Source: Papaver somniferum
Lineage: Eukaryota > Streptophyta > Magnoliopsida > Ranunculales > Papaveraceae
Length of the DNA: 64,000 nt
Assembly (NCBI RefSeq): GCF_003573695.1
Contig: NC_039359.1
Span: forward strand, 159,672,451 to 159,736,450
Direction: 5' to 3'
Below are positions 1 through 11,439 of this stretch, one piece after another; within the stretch, counting starts at the first letter, position 1; the number at the start of each line of letters is the position of its first letter. Both the position numbers and the translations under genes were made by a program. Below the pieces are notes generated by a model. It ran no database searches. It was not told the origin of the DNA and saw only the letters and a program-made list of their open reading frames with translations.

Positions 1-1894
1 ATTACCTGCTTACGATCCTTGGGTATTCAGATGGACTGAAGAAGACAAAGTCGTATGCTACCTTCATCTCTTCCTTTTTCTTTTCTTTTAGTTATTTTTT
101 CTTTCATTTCTCTTATCACTTCCTTTGGTTTCAGATTTCCCAATAGGAAAAGAAGGCTAGAAACTTGCCTCATGCGTCACCTTCGCATGATAATGAAGTA
201 AGAAATACTCTTTGTTTAATTTTAACAATATTGTTGCCTCTGTTTCTTATCTCTCATTATTCGCGTAGGTGGAAGATGTTTGAACTAAAGGCAAGGGTAA
301 AGGTAAACTCAGATATAAGAAAGCCGCTTCTAAATCCTCTTCCAAGTGTCTATCCAAGAAGCTAAAGGAGTTTTATCTCTCATTATTCACTCCAGTGATG
401 ATGATATTCTTCTCACTGAAGAACCCTCAATCACATCTTTCATGGCGCAGCTATCTAGTATCTTCTCGGACTCCATGTCAGCAGTTGGTGATGAGGAATT
501 GACTCGTACTTGTGGAACAGTTTCGAAGATATGTGATGTCGTTTCTCTATATCATGAATCCCTTCGCGGGGTTGCCTCAGCGTTAAGTCCAAGTTTTCAA
601 TTTTCACTTGGCTCTTTGGTAATCTCTATACTTTCGCTCTCTTATCTTTAATGATGATGATTTGATGTCTTTAATGATGCTTAATATTCGCCTCTTATCT
701 TCGCAGATGGCTCGTATGTCTTATGCTGTTTACACAGACTATCAAAGAAGACTTCAGAAGCTTAAGGCAGAGAATAATAAACTCAATATCCAAGTTTCCA
801 CTTTGAGGATGATATTTCTAGACTTCGCAAGAGAAATAATCAACTAGCTGGTGCATTAACTTTGTATCTCTCCCGCCTTCTTGTTTGCTTGTTTTTCGCT
901 CCCTTTTAATTGCATATTCTTGCAAAGATTTATAATCTATCTGACGAAGCAGCTTCTCTATTTCGCTACCTTCATCCTCCTATCAATTATGATTCTCTCC
1001 TTGAGCACCTTAACACTTCCTTAAATAATATTTTTGATGACAAATTAAGAACCTTTTCTTTGGAGGAACTCAAGACGAAATATCAACTTCTTAATCGTGA
1101 TCATAGAAGTGCATTATCTACCGTAAATAATTTTAGACGCCAATTTTTTGAATCCAAAGAAAGGATTAAAGTTTTAGAAGCAAGAATTAGCTCTCTTATC
1201 ACTGAGAAGGATCAGGTTGCTCTCAAGGGTGCTAAATCTTTAAAGGAGTTTTAAGAAACTATCCTCCAAGTTCAAATTGAACGAGATCTAGCTGGAGAGA
1301 AAATAACGCACTTATTAATCATGGGAATTTGTTTCGTTCTCGACTTCTTATAGAAAATGATACTGAATTTGATTGGGCTGCTAGGGTATTAGATAATGCT
1401 AGAAATGATATAGCTGTGAATGTTAGCCTTGAATCTGATCATGCCACATTGGTTAGGGATATTATTTCTAAAAAAGAAGGTTGTTTATAATTCTTTTCTA
1501 CTTGTTATTTTTTGAAAACTATCTTTATGCGGCATTAACCTTCTGATTTTCTTTCGCAGAGGATGAGAAGAAATATTTTGAGAAAATTGAGAGTCTAGAA
1601 GCGAACTTATCCGCTCGTGACTCTAAATATCGCAGACTCAAGAAAAACCTAACTGTCACTGTTTCCAATAATAGCATGGATTCTATTCGTATTCGTGATG
1701 CGACAATTAAGAAAGTCTGTACTGATAATGACATTCCTTTATCAAACTATAACCTTGCTGAAGTTTCTCCTAATGAAGAAGAATCTGATATTTCTGATAG
1801 CGAAGGAGAATATGAAGAGTATGTAGAGATTGAAGAAGAAGTTGGTGATTCTGAAGCTGAGGATGACATTGAAGATGATATGGACAAAAATTAG
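1..1894 (+). pseudogene. Multi-exon coiled-coil gene remnant, antisense within LTR element
   Basis: A chain of plus-strand open segments is joined by plausible GT-AG introns. One exon ends near 618, the next starts after TTCGCAG near 706, and the last starts after a similar acceptor near 1559 and stops at 1894. The predicted product is rich in Lys, Glu, Leu and Arg (helical, coiled-coil-like at about 706-1250 and 1559-1680). It ends in a strongly acidic tail of Glu and Asp at about 1770-1890. I recognise no catalytic domain. The layout (spliced, coiled-coil C-terminus, antisense to the host LTR element) resembles the plant-mobile-domain gene at 7605-16075, but the mobile domain itself is not visible here and would lie left of the window. 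Early frames contain stops, so it is probably decayed. Confidence 0.4.
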
Positions 1895-2176
1895 TTATCT
1901 TTCTCGCTTGTAAATTCCTTTTCAGCTTTTTGTATATCAGATACATCCTAGTCTTTGAAATTTCTTCTTCAATGTAAATTCTTTAAATATCCGAGGTTCT
2001 TTCGATGTAAACTCTCCCTGATATATACTTGCACCTATAAAATTGAAAAAATTGTTCTTTCCAACAGTTGGAGTTAATTTAGTTGTAATAACATGTATAA
2101 CAATATTCGCTTATAATAATAAATATCCTATGCGTAAGTCTATCACATGGGGACGAGTAACAGGTTCAATTCCTGT

Positions 2177-2187
2177 TTCTAGCGCCA
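2177..2187 (-). other. Primer binding site, tRNA-Asn type
   Basis: The plus strand reads TTCTAGCGCCA, identical to the 3' terminus of plant cytosolic tRNA-Asn including CCA. It is preceded by a T-arm-like stretch (GGTTCAATTCC, 2163-2173). Three A residues separate it from the LTR start at 2191. This is the expected geometry of a minus-strand primer binding site. Confidence 0.75.
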
Positions 2188-2190
2188 AAA

Positions 2191-2651
2191 TGTAGTTGTG
2201 AGAAATCTCACAACCACACCCTAAATGAAATGTATAGAACAATCTAAGTAATCTCCATCAGAATCACAGGAACATTCATTAAAATCTTTAAACTGAATAC
2301 AAAGAGATAAAGAATCCTAACTTGCTCTCAAACAATTTTTCTCTCTCCTAAAATCTTGTCTAAGCTCTCAAAAAGATCTCTCTCTAAATACAAGGTCGCT
2401 CGGCTCCTTATATATGAGTTTACATAGTGGATGACAGCTAATAAAGCTTTTATTTTCGGATTTGGACGCACCCTCACATTGACTCTTCTCGCACGTTCTC
2501 TTAATATCGCACAACTTTTCACACTTTACTCGTGATTAAGATGACGTAATCTGATGCGTCATTTCACGTATGATGTATGCGGTTGTCTTCGCTCAGTCTT
2601 GAGGGTCGTTACTTCGCATATCAGATAGGGGTGCGATATTTTACTCCTACA
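2191..2651 (-). repeat. LTR (5' LTR of the minus-strand element)
   Basis: A 461-bp block bounded by the inverted termini TGTAG and CTACA. On the minus strand it contains a TATA box (TATATAAG, plus coordinates 2407-2414) followed by a pyrimidine/GA-rich leader, as expected for U3-R-U5. The left edge abuts the tRNA-Asn primer site. The right edge abuts sequence homologous to the AAE gene at 27203-28861. The second LTR is not in the window. Confidence 0.7.
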
Positions 2652-2917
2652 ATTTGCATCCAGCAATCAATGAAGCAGCCGTGGTAGCTGGGGGGAGACA
2701 CCTTGCGGTGTTTTGAGTTTAAAGTCCAAATTCAACGAATTTTTCCGAAGATGATATCATCAAATTTTGCAGGAGAAAACTGCCTCATTACATGGTCCCA
2801 AAAACAGTTGTTTTTGAAGAATCTCTTCCTAACACCACAACCGGTAAAATACAGAAATTTAAGCTTAAGAAAAAAGCTAAAAGCTTGGGTTTTACTCGAG
2901 TAGAAAGTCGACTTTAG
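2652..2917 (+). pseudogene. AAE-A: 3' fragment of acyl-activating enzyme gene
   Basis: This matches the last ~85-100 codons of AAE-C (27203-28861): the HPAINEAAVVA region, the PHYMVPK region, the [11 protein letters not shown] lysine motif and the C-terminal SRL stop at 2915-2917. It is broken by a deletion after the VVA segment near 2690 and by frameshifts near 2705 and 2745. Everything upstream is replaced by the LTR ending at 2651. It is a dead tail fragment, oriented tail-to-tail with AAE-B. By family, the protein would be a peroxisomal CoA ligase of the ANL superfamily. Confidence 0.85.
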
Positions 2918-3957
2918 GTGTGAAAAAATTGTTTTCTAAATTCAACTAAATTTTTGTTTCTAAATTCAGTTATTTTCGACTGGAGGAAGAAAAAAATTAA
3001 TTATTGGTACTATCTTGCTTAATAATCCGCTAGGCCAATATCCATTTAGATAACTGTGCAAAAAAGTAAGATGATAAGCAACTTAGAAAAGTAAATACTA
3101 TTAAGGTGCAATGAGTTGTCATTGTGCCTCAGCAGTCTGTCAGTAGGCGGTTAACTTCAGAGGAAGTTCTCCATAATGAGCATGAGCCACTGCACTGTTT
3201 TACTAGAGACGCATCATACAAATCTTAAGAGGAACTTGTTCAAATTAGAATTTTAGCATATGCATATCTTATGAGCCACTGCATTGTAAGTTTTTTTTGT
3301 GCTTTCTCAGCACTCTTGGAAATGAATTTTGTTGTTTCGAAAGATATTTTTTCCCGTGCTGCGTAGGTTTTTTATATCATGATACAAGAAAATTAGTGTA
3401 TTGCAACACCTCACTTATGTGGAAAGAACCCACGTTTCATTTAGCAAAAACCTATTGCCACATAAAATTTTTTTTGCCCGTGGCAACAGCCTGGGTGGCA
3501 AGAAATTATTGCCACACCTTAAAAACACTGTAGCTTAGACTGGAAAATTTACACTCAAAACAGAAAACAATCTTGCCATCCTCACAAGATGGAATTGCAC
3601 ATTCTACTCCAAGCTCTTAAAACGAGCCTGCTGTTAATACATGGTCCTGGAAGATACCTCACTGTAATACTTACTTATAGGACTCAGAAGAGACCTAGCC
3701 CCTAGGGATAAAGAAATCATAAAGGAATAAATCTTAGGATATCCTACAAGAAAGAAACAAAACTAACGATAACGAAAAATAGTAACTATAGAGAGAAGTG
3801 TACAATACTTCCTCTTTACAAAAGTTGAGTAAAACTCTATTATTATCTTTAATACATTTCATATTTGATATTTCATCTTTTTGAACCTCTGCAAAATTGT
3901 CATAGGCATGCAGCAGGGATGGAACCAGACAGTATATTTCATTTCTCAATAAATAAA
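2918..3957. other. Intergenic, no gene seen
   Basis: AT-rich DNA between AAE-A and the MULE-like MITE. It holds a block at 3116-3190 shared with 42712-42790. A stretch at about 3440-3530 has GCCACA/TGTGGC-type repeats that could be the end of a small DNA transposon. No open frame resembles a known protein. Confidence 0.6.
3116..3190. repeat. Dispersed block shared with 42712-42790
   Basis: The two blocks share GTGCCTCAGCAGTC, CGGTTAACTTCAG and ATTGAGCATGAGCCA-like segments in the same order and orientation. One lies just 3' of AAE-A and the other just 5' of AAE-D, so it may be a relic of the duplicated locus or a small repeat family. Confidence 0.55.
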
Positions 3958-4550
3958 GGGTTTTTCACAAAAATAGGTCCGTTTTTTTTGTGCTTTTCAT
4001 TTCTAGGCCACTTTTTTTATTTATTGCTAGACTAGGCATGTTTTGACCAAAAATGATGGATGGAAAGTTAGCACCGTTAGGTGCACTTAAAAAATCCTCT
4101 CTGAAGAACCCTCTCTGAAGAACAAAAGAGAAGAAGAAACTAGATGAATCGATTTCTCAATCCAAGAATCTTTTGTTATTCCTTATACCTTCCCGCGTTG
4201 TCGATAATAACAATGAAGAACTATCTTGGCCGTTCAATTCATCCTCGAGATTTCGTGTTACTTAGATTTGGCTCTCAGATAGCAACACGTGGAGATCTTA
4301 TCGAGACAGGTGGACATCTAAACGTGTGTGACTGACACACGTGTGAAGGACATTTCAGTAATCTTACCACATGTATGAGATCTCCCTATATGATATTTTG
4401 GCGAGATATTGACAAGTCAACGCGATAAATTGACCGAGATGGTTAAAGTGGATGGAATCCGTTTAACTTGCCTAGTTTTGCAAGAAATAAAAAAAGTGGC
4501 CTAGAAATGAAAGTGAGGGTCCAGACGAGGCCTACTTCTGCATATAATCC
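3958..4550. mobile_element. Non-autonomous Mutator-like MITE, long imperfect TIRs
   Basis: Inverted ends run about 65-100 bp inward. The clearest stretch is TTTCATTTCTAGGCCACTTT at about 3995-4014 and inverted at about 4491-4511. The element is flanked by 9-bp direct repeats ATAAATAAA (3949-3957 and 4551-4559), the Mutator-type length, although this motif is AT-rich and partly simple. The interior has no transposase. It sits immediately 3' of AAE-B. Confidence 0.65.
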
Positions 4551-4574
4551 ATAAATAAATATATTTAGAAACCT

Positions 4575-6230
4575 TTACAGTCGACTCGTTACTGGAACTG
4601 AACCCATATTTTTAGTTTTGTTCTTAAGCTTAAACTTTTGTATCTTCCCGGTTGTAGTTTTTGGAAGAGATTCTTCAAAGACAATTGTTTTCGGGACCAT
4701 ATAATGGTAGTTTTGCCCTACAAAATTCGATGATGTCATTTTCAGAAGGCTTGTTGAATCCAGATTTTAAGCTCACAAAAGCACAAGGTGTTTCTCCCCA
4801 AAATTTATCAGGTCGAGCTACTACGGCAGCTTCATTGATTGCTTGGTGTGAGTATAACACTGATTCAACTTCCACACTACTTATATTCTCTCCACCACTT
4901 ATAATCACATCCTTTGATTTATCTTTTATTTCTATGTACCCATCAGGGTGCATCACACCCACGTCTCCCGTGTAAAACCATCCATCTTCTTTCAAACTTT
5001 TGGTTGTACCTGATGGATCCTTAAGATAGCCTAATAAAACTGACGCACCTCGTAAAACAACTTCGCCTGTAGATAATCCGTCTCCTTGGACACTTAAACC
5101 AGATTTAGGATCTAATACATCAATTCCAGTCATCCCAACTGTTCTCACACCCTGTCTCGCTTTTAACCTTGCACGTTCAATTGCAGGAAATTTGTTCCAT
5201 TCATTTTTTCATGCACACGACACAACGCATCCCGCTGTTTCAGCCGATCCATAACCATGACTCACTATAAATCCAAGTGGCTCGATCCGAAAGAGAACCG
5301 GGGCAGGCGGCGGAGCTCCGGCGGTTAAAATTTGAACTGGGTTTGACAATGGTTGAACGCTCGGATTGTTGGCTAACATGTTTAACACAACTGGTGCTCC
5401 GCACATATGGGTCCCACCATGTTGATGGATCAACCCATACACTGAAGAAGCATCAAATTTACGTAGGCAAATATTGAGGCCACCAACAGCAGCCATACCC
5501 CAAGGGAACGACCATCCATTCGTACGAAACATTGCCAGGGTCCATAGAAAGACGGGTTGTTTTGGTAGAGACCAATCCATTAAAGAATCAATGGTCATGA
5601 TGAATATACCACGATGAGAGTGGACTACCCCTTTAGGAGATGATGTGGTACCTGAAGTATAGTTCAGCACCATTGGGTCCCACTCACTATCAGGTCTGAT
5701 CCACTTGAAATCAGGATCACCTTTACTGATTAAGCCTTCATAAGTAAATGAAGATCGAGATCATCAGAGGTAGAGGTTGAGTATACATCATCATCCATGA
5801 TGCAGATGAGTGTAGGAGATTTGGTCTCAGATGGTAAGAGAGATAAAGCTTCAAGAATTAAAGAACGAGAAAGAAAATCGACAAATACAAGTTTTGATTC
5901 ACCGTGCCGGAGTATAACTGAAAGAGCATGTGCATCGAGACGTGTATTGATAGTGTTCAATATGGCGCCACTCATAGGTACAGCAAAATGAAGTTCATAC
6001 ATAGCAGGAAGATTTGGCGATACAACTGAGATGACATCTCCATGTTGAATACCCATTGCTTTCAAAGATGATGCAAGTTGAAGACATCTACGATTGGTTT
6101 GTTTCCATGTGTACGTTGTTTTATTGTAAATGATGGATATGGAATCACCGTATACAGTTGCTGCCCTCTCTAGAAATCCTAGCGTGGTCAATGGTGATGA
6201 GTTTGCTCGACTTGGTTTTAGTAAATCCAT
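4575..6230 (-). pseudogene. AAE-B: acyl-activating enzyme (CoA ligase) pseudogene
   Basis: Full-length relative of AAE-C, single exon, from MDLLKPS at 6230 to the C-terminal SRL and stop at 4575. Recognisable ANL motifs are the P-loop YTSGTTSSPKG (about 5640), the WFYTGDVGV region, SKDVIISGGENISSVEVE and TTGKIQKFK. Three lesions inactivate it. A 1-base deletion near 5740 shifts frame just before the GDPDF segment. A Trp-to-stop TGA lies at 5209-5211. A 2-base deletion near 4700 turns KLPHYMVP into an out-of-frame reading. All other segments align in order, so the gene died recently relative to the TE debris around it. The upstream ~100 bp also resembles the AAE-C 5' flank. Intact relatives are peroxisomal ligases forming aromatic or short-chain acyl-CoAs. 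Confidence 0.9.
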
Positions 6231-6987
6231 CGAAAAGATTAAGTAAGAATTTGATAATAAGGTTGGTTTTAGTAATGAAAGATGTAGCTCAGAGAGCCAA
6301 TTAACAAACTGATTCTTTTTGAAAACTAAAAAAGAAGAAGCTCGTAATCCAAAGAGCACAGAAAGAGGACCATTCGAGTAAGCTCAGATTGTTCGGTAGG
6401 TAATTAATTTGGATTCTTGAAGAACTTATTAATAGAGTGATTTTGCGATAATATTTTGTGGACATGACAACTTGTTTTTTCTTAACTGATTAATGAGTTA
6501 TCTTTGTAGTTTAGATATAGACTCATCTAGGCACTGAGCTCTTTTCTAATTAGGAAGATACTAACAAAAACAAATATTGAGAACAGACAACTTTAAAGAG
6601 AAAAAATGGAGATTTTATTATTGAGTGGATCGATCGATCTTTTACAAGGCATGGTAAATAAGAATATGAACAACTATATTTATAGTCTCCCTTTCAAGAG
6701 AACCCACGTATTCTGTCAACCTATTCTTTCTCCCACTTCCTATGGTAGTGGAGCACTTCCTAACTAATCCACCAGTAAAGTAGTAACGTTATAGTGAATG
6801 GGTTTTCTGCCGGTTGGAAAACTAATACCAAGTCTTTCCCTCATTCACTTGATGCACCCAAACTAAGTCCCATGTAAGCTAACTTGGCAGCATCTTATGA
6901 TCAAATAATGACCATCCAAATCATATACATATTGTACCACTGTACATCTTATTCCGATAAAACTGGACTAAAATTGTAAGGAACTTT
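6231..6987. other. Intergenic, AAE-B 5' flank
   Basis: The first ~200 bp upstream of AAE-B retain blocks also found upstream of AAE-C (CAAGAATCCA, ACCTACC). The remainder to the Tat-element LTR has a possible minus-strand LTR-like stretch (6600-6980), but I could not define its ends. No gene seen. Confidence 0.5.
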
Positions 6988-7369
6988 TGATGGGTAAAAC
7001 GTGGAAGGAGGAACTAGCCCTAATCACATACGGTACTCCTGAGGAGAAGAAGGGTTTATGGAAAGTAATAGAGAATTCATGATGATCTCAAAAAGTGTAC
7101 CTATTTCCCTTTTACGATGACCTTTTTATGGATAAATGTCCATAAGATTAACATTTTACTAAACTACCATTTCCCTTTTCTTAAGTTAATACCAAACTAT
7201 AAAGGGTTTTCCTCTTAGGCCAAAGCCAATTGCCTTAATATGCTCTTGGATGAACTAGGACTTCCACTCCTTAATGGGTTAGGCCTGGTTCCCAAGTCTC
7301 TTTTTCCTAAAAGGGATCCTTCATAGGCTAAGGGCCATCTATTCTAGGATTGATTATTTTCATGTATCA
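6988..7369 (-). repeat. 3' LTR of the Tat element
   Basis: Starts TGATGGGTAAAACG and ends TTTTCATGTATCA. It aligns along its length with 23045-23427. Being on the left of a minus-strand element, it is the 3' LTR. Confidence 0.9.
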
Positions 7370-7527
7370 ATATTAGTCCCCTGACTGTTTGACCGGTCAA
7401 GGACCGTGTCAACAATCACATGTTAATATTATAGTTACAATTGGGAGTTATGGGCAATTTAAGTGCACGACTCTTTGGATGCTACGGTTACTGGTCTGCC
7501 TAGTAACTATTCCTTCTTTTACCTCCT

Positions 7528-7535
7528 TATAAATA
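7528..7535 (+). promoter_or_regulatory. TATA box of the antisense PMD gene
   Basis: TATAAATA in a GC-richer context, 69 bp before the ATG at 7605 and pointing away from the 3' LTR. The spacing fits a plant core promoter with a ~40-50 nt leader. It implies transcription opposite to the retroelement. Confidence 0.6.
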
Positions 7536-7604
7536 GAGGAGACCTCGCCCTTGAACCCTCATCTTTTCACTGCCTCATTTTCTCTCTCCTTATCTTTTCT
7601 TACC

Positions 7605-8686
7605 ATGTATAATGAACCACCTATTTGTGACTTGCCTCCCAGGTCAGAGTCGTACACGCTTGATGAATTTAGGACTAGTCCCCAGCTCAGGGACAAGCTA
7701 CGGCCGCCTGCTGCAGATAATGGCACCGTTCTTTTCCCCGCTGATGATACACGTATGTTAAATCCTCATCCCCCATATGGATCTGAAGGCTGGCTCATCC
7801 GTCCTCAAGCAGAGTCACCTCTTATACCTTCCTTCGAAGACGCACCCCGTTTTCGGCCAATTTTCATTCATCCTATGAATCTCATGCCGCTTGGGAATCA
7901 TGGATAGACTATATTTTCTCCAACTCGGAGAACGCGAGGGTTATTCGTTCTTTAAGCACAGAAGCTGCTTTAGAGAATTCAAAGATCAGGCATGCCCGGA
8001 GGGATCATAAGATCATGAATTGCTTGCGCGCGCGTTGGGGAATTGATCCGCACATGTTTCTATTTTCTTGGGGTGAGGCGACCCCTATCTTAGAAGATGT
8101 AGTGGCACTTACCGGTTTACCCGTTCATGGAGATACGATTTTTGATAGTTGTTTCCTTCAGAACGAGAGTGACAGAGGACTTCGTGATTGTTTGCTCAAG
8201 GCCAAAGTGAATTCCATGACGTACCAGTTACCCGAAGAGCTTAAAGCTGAGGCTCCGAGTGAGATTGAGTGCCCGGTGGATGAAGGGAAGAGTAAGGCTA
8301 CTGCATCTGCTTCCCGTGATTCTCCCGCTAATGTTTCGTCTTCTTCAAAGTTCATGGCGTCCGCCATAAAAGCTTCTCAACCAAAACCATCTACCGCTGA
8401 AGAGTCTGACGATGTGAGAGAGGTGAAGAGCGACCAAAAACCTAAGTACCGGAAACGCCGAGCCTCTTTTTCTTGATGGATTAAGTATTGGGATCCTTTA
8501 CAATCGGTCCCTCGTGAAGGTGTTCCTCCCCGAGAAGGGGAAACGGACAGAGCGGAGCTGGCGGGTTTCTTTTTTTTTTGGCTGTGTCATGACGTGTTCG
8601 AGTACAGTCCGCGGGACACTATTAAGAATGAGCTTATCCATATGGCCGTGCTGATGTCCCGCGGAGTGGTTTGTATCGCCACTTGG
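7605..8686 (+). pseudogene. Plant mobile domain (PMD) gene, N-terminal part
   Basis: Plant mobile domain proteins (aminotransferase-like, MAIN/MAIL1 family) occur both as host genes and as cargo of retroelements; their biochemical role is unclear. Seen here: ATG at 7605 after a good TATA box, an acidic/proline N-terminus, then the core with RWGIDPHMF and WGEATPILEDVVALTGLPVHG-like residues (about 8028-8130), the family signature. A basic, Ser-rich linker follows (8240-8470), then a second conserved block (IRNELIHMAVLMSRG-like, 8610-8670). Lesions are a 1-base frameshift near 7860, a TGA at 8474-8476, and loss of continuity at 8686 where an Athila-type element begins. The gene resumes at 13776. 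It lies antisense inside a Tat element. Confidence 0.75.
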
Positions 8687-8687
8687 A

Positions 8688-11017
8688 CATATTAACTTCA
8701 TGCACATCATCATCATCAAGATTCACAGGTTGTTGACTAATATCGAACACATTCAATTCTACCGTCATGTTGCCAAAAGACAGTTTCAACACTCCATTAC
8801 GACAATTAATGATCGCGTTGGACGTAGCCAAGAAAGGACGTCCTAAGATGACAGGAATGTGACAGTCTGGGTTTTGTACAGGTTGAGTGTCTAAGAAAAT
8901 GAAGTCTACGGGAAAATAGAATTTGTCAACCTTGATCAAAACGTCTTCGACCACTCCACGAGGAATCTTGACAGATCGGTCTGCCAGTTGTAGAGTGATA
9001 GATGTTGGCTTCAACTCCCCAAGACCTAACTTCTCATAAACAGAATATGGCAGAAGGTTAACACTTGCACCTAGGTCTAATAACGCTTTATTGACCGTGT
9101 GTTCTCCTATAGTGCAAGAAATTGTTGGACATCCTGGATCCCTAAAATTGGGTGGAGTTTTGTTCAGAATGATGGAACTCACCTGTTCAGCTAAGAAAGC
9201 ACGTTTTTGCACATTAAGCTTGCGCTTTTGAGTACACACGTCTTTGAGGAATTTAGCGTATGCCGGGATTTGCCTAATTGCTTCAAGAAAAGGAATGTTG
9301 ATGTTGACTCTCTTGAACAGATCTAACATCTCATTATAATGGGTACTTTTCTGTTGATAGATCAATCTTTGAGGAAATGGGGCAACAGGAGAATGAGTTG
9401 GCAAAGGGACATTCACAGCAGTAGAATTGTCAGGCTTTCCAACTTGCTCAGATTCTTTGGTTTTCTGGGGTTGTGGAGACAGCGTGGAATTTGTATCAGA
9501 TTCATTAGGTTCGCCCACGTTGTTCTCGATGATTTTACCACTTCGGAGGGTGGTAATGGCATGGACTTGATCGGGTGAGGTTTCAGTGCAGGATGTTGTG
9601 CCTGTTTGAAATATCCTCTTTGGATTTTGTTGGGGTTGGCTAGGAAGTGTACCCTTTTCTCTCTCGCTCATGGAATCGCACATTTGACTCATCTTTTGAT
9701 CAAGATTTTTCTGACCTTGCACCAGACTCTGGACCATCTCCTCTAGGGTGGATAATCTCTTGTCGGTATTGTGTTGAGGATATGATTGTTGAGAGTTCGA
9801 TTGTTGTTGAGGGTTCCTAGGATATTGATAACCTTGATTGTTCTGAGATCCCTGATTGTTTTGATAGCTCTGATTGGGTTGAGATGGTCCTCCCTGAGTG
9901 GGTCCTTTGGACCATGAAAAGTTAGGGTGGTTTCTCCATCCTGGATTGTAGGTCTGTGAATAGGGGTTATGCTCTTGTTTTTGAAACATGGCATGTGCCT
10001 GTTCAAGCCTAGATTCCTGGACTGCAAGCAAATCGGGGCAATTTTGGAATTGATGGTTGGGATCGTTACAAGCGGCACATACAGACGAAGCGACATGTTC
10101 TCGGAGAGTAGTGGTGGAAGGTTTTGAATTTTTATGTAGTTCTAACTCTTCTAATCTCCTAACTATTGATGCCATGTTTGCTCTTCCCTCGAAATCTGCT
10201 TCAATCCTAAAAGCCTTAGCTTCGGAAGTAGTCTTTCTGGGTTCACGGATGGATTCCCACTGTTGCGTCTTTTCAGCTACTTCAATCAAGAAGTCCCAAG
10301 ACGCATCAGCAGTTTTGTCTACGAATAGACCATTACACATTGACTCAACCGTTGTTCGGGTGGACACATCTAGACCCTACAAAATTTGCACAAGTCTCCA
10401 TTTTTCAAAACCATGATGGGGACATTGGAGCAATAATTCATTGAATCTCTCCAGGTATCTAGCTAAGGTCTCACCCCTAATTGCACAAAGCTATTCAGAC
10501 TTTGACGAATTGTCGCAGTCTTGTGATTCGGGAAAAACTTTTTGAAAAACTCCTTTATGAGGTCATCCCATGTCATGATGGATTGAGGCTGTAAAGCATA
10601 AAGCCAGGCCTTTGCCTTATCTTTCAGGGAGAAAGGAAAGAGCCTTAACTTTAGGGTTTCGTCGGACATTTGAGTGAAACGCAGAGTTCCACAAATTTCC
10701 TCGAATTCTCTCACGTGGTGGTAAGGGTTTTCATTCTCAACACCTCTAAAAATAGGGAGCATCTGTATTGTGCTTGATTTCAGCTCATAATGGCCATTAG
10801 CCTCGGGTAGCACAATACAAGAAGGTTGACTGGCTCTAGTTGGGTACATATAATCCTTGAGGGTACGGGGTTCTCCCATTGTTTCAGATTGGTCCGGTGT
10901 GTTTTCCTCAGAAGTTGTGGGTATGTCAATTGGGTCTATTTGATTTACTCTAACTAGTCTATTTGATTGGTCTCTAAAGGTTACAATCATATCCCACTCA
11001 TGAAATAACAAGCCCAC
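8688..11017 (-). pseudogene. Athila-type gag and aspartic protease
   Basis: Read right to left: gag core domain with the AWLYALQPQSIMTWDDL segment (about 10560), then CPHHGFEKWRLVQI (about 10400), a CX2CX4HX4C zinc knuckle (CAACNDPNHQFQNC, about 10040-10085), a Gln/Asn-rich spacer, and a retropepsin-like domain with ALLDLGASVNLLPYSVY (about 9050-9110) and the ILGRPFLAT loop (about 8835). The gag would package RNA and the protease would process the polyprotein. It is inactive: a frameshift lies near 10465-10490, a TAG near 10379, and the pol that should follow is absent. The long intact stretch is 10367 down to about 8690. Confidence 0.85.
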
Positions 11018-11439
11018 AGATAAGGGAGAAAACAGGGCCCATAAGGATTTGAAGATTTGGTTTTGAAAGGGTTAAGTGGAATTTGGTTTTAAGGAGTGGA
11101 ATTTTGGTTTTAATAAGGGATTTTGTTTTTGGTTTAAAATTGGGCTTTGGAAAAGTTTTTGAACTAAACCTAGCATAAATTAGCACAACCCATAAAAGAA
11201 AATAAAAACAATAATAATAATTACAAGCCCATAAAAGAAAATAAAAGAAAATAAAAGAAAAAGAAAATAAATAAAAATAAAAATAATTATTACAAGCCCA
11301 AATTAAAATAAATTAATTATTACATACCCAAATTGAATATTTAATGAGGCCCAAGTGGGTTACTCATGGTTTTAGGCTTACTTGGTTAAGGAGGGAAGCC
11401 CAGTTAGGCTTTTGTTCCCTTTTAGTTGCACAGCCCAGT

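Larger units (their letters stand above)
1..2651 (-). mobile_element. Right end of an LTR retrotransposon, minus strand
   Basis: Polarity comes from three signals near the right end. A primer binding site matching the 3' end of tRNA-Asn lies at 2177-2187. It directly abuts an LTR at 2191-2651. The LTR has a TATA box on the minus strand at 2407-2414. The 5' LTR is therefore on the right and the body runs left out of the window. No gag or pol is recognisable in the part seen. The only coding potential is a plus-strand, hence antisense, multi-exon gene at about 1-1894. The LTR ends inside an AAE gene copy, so the element inserted into that gene. The far end and its target-site duplication are outside the window. 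Confidence 0.7.

Noticed and set aside
2120..2187. tRNA-Asn-like 3' half as a tRNA gene
   Set aside because: Only the T-arm and acceptor 3' strand are present, and it abuts an LTR. It is a primer binding site.
7551..7604. Upstream start of the PMD frame at 7551
   Set aside because: It would begin with TTG and lies in the leader; the first ATG in frame is 7605.
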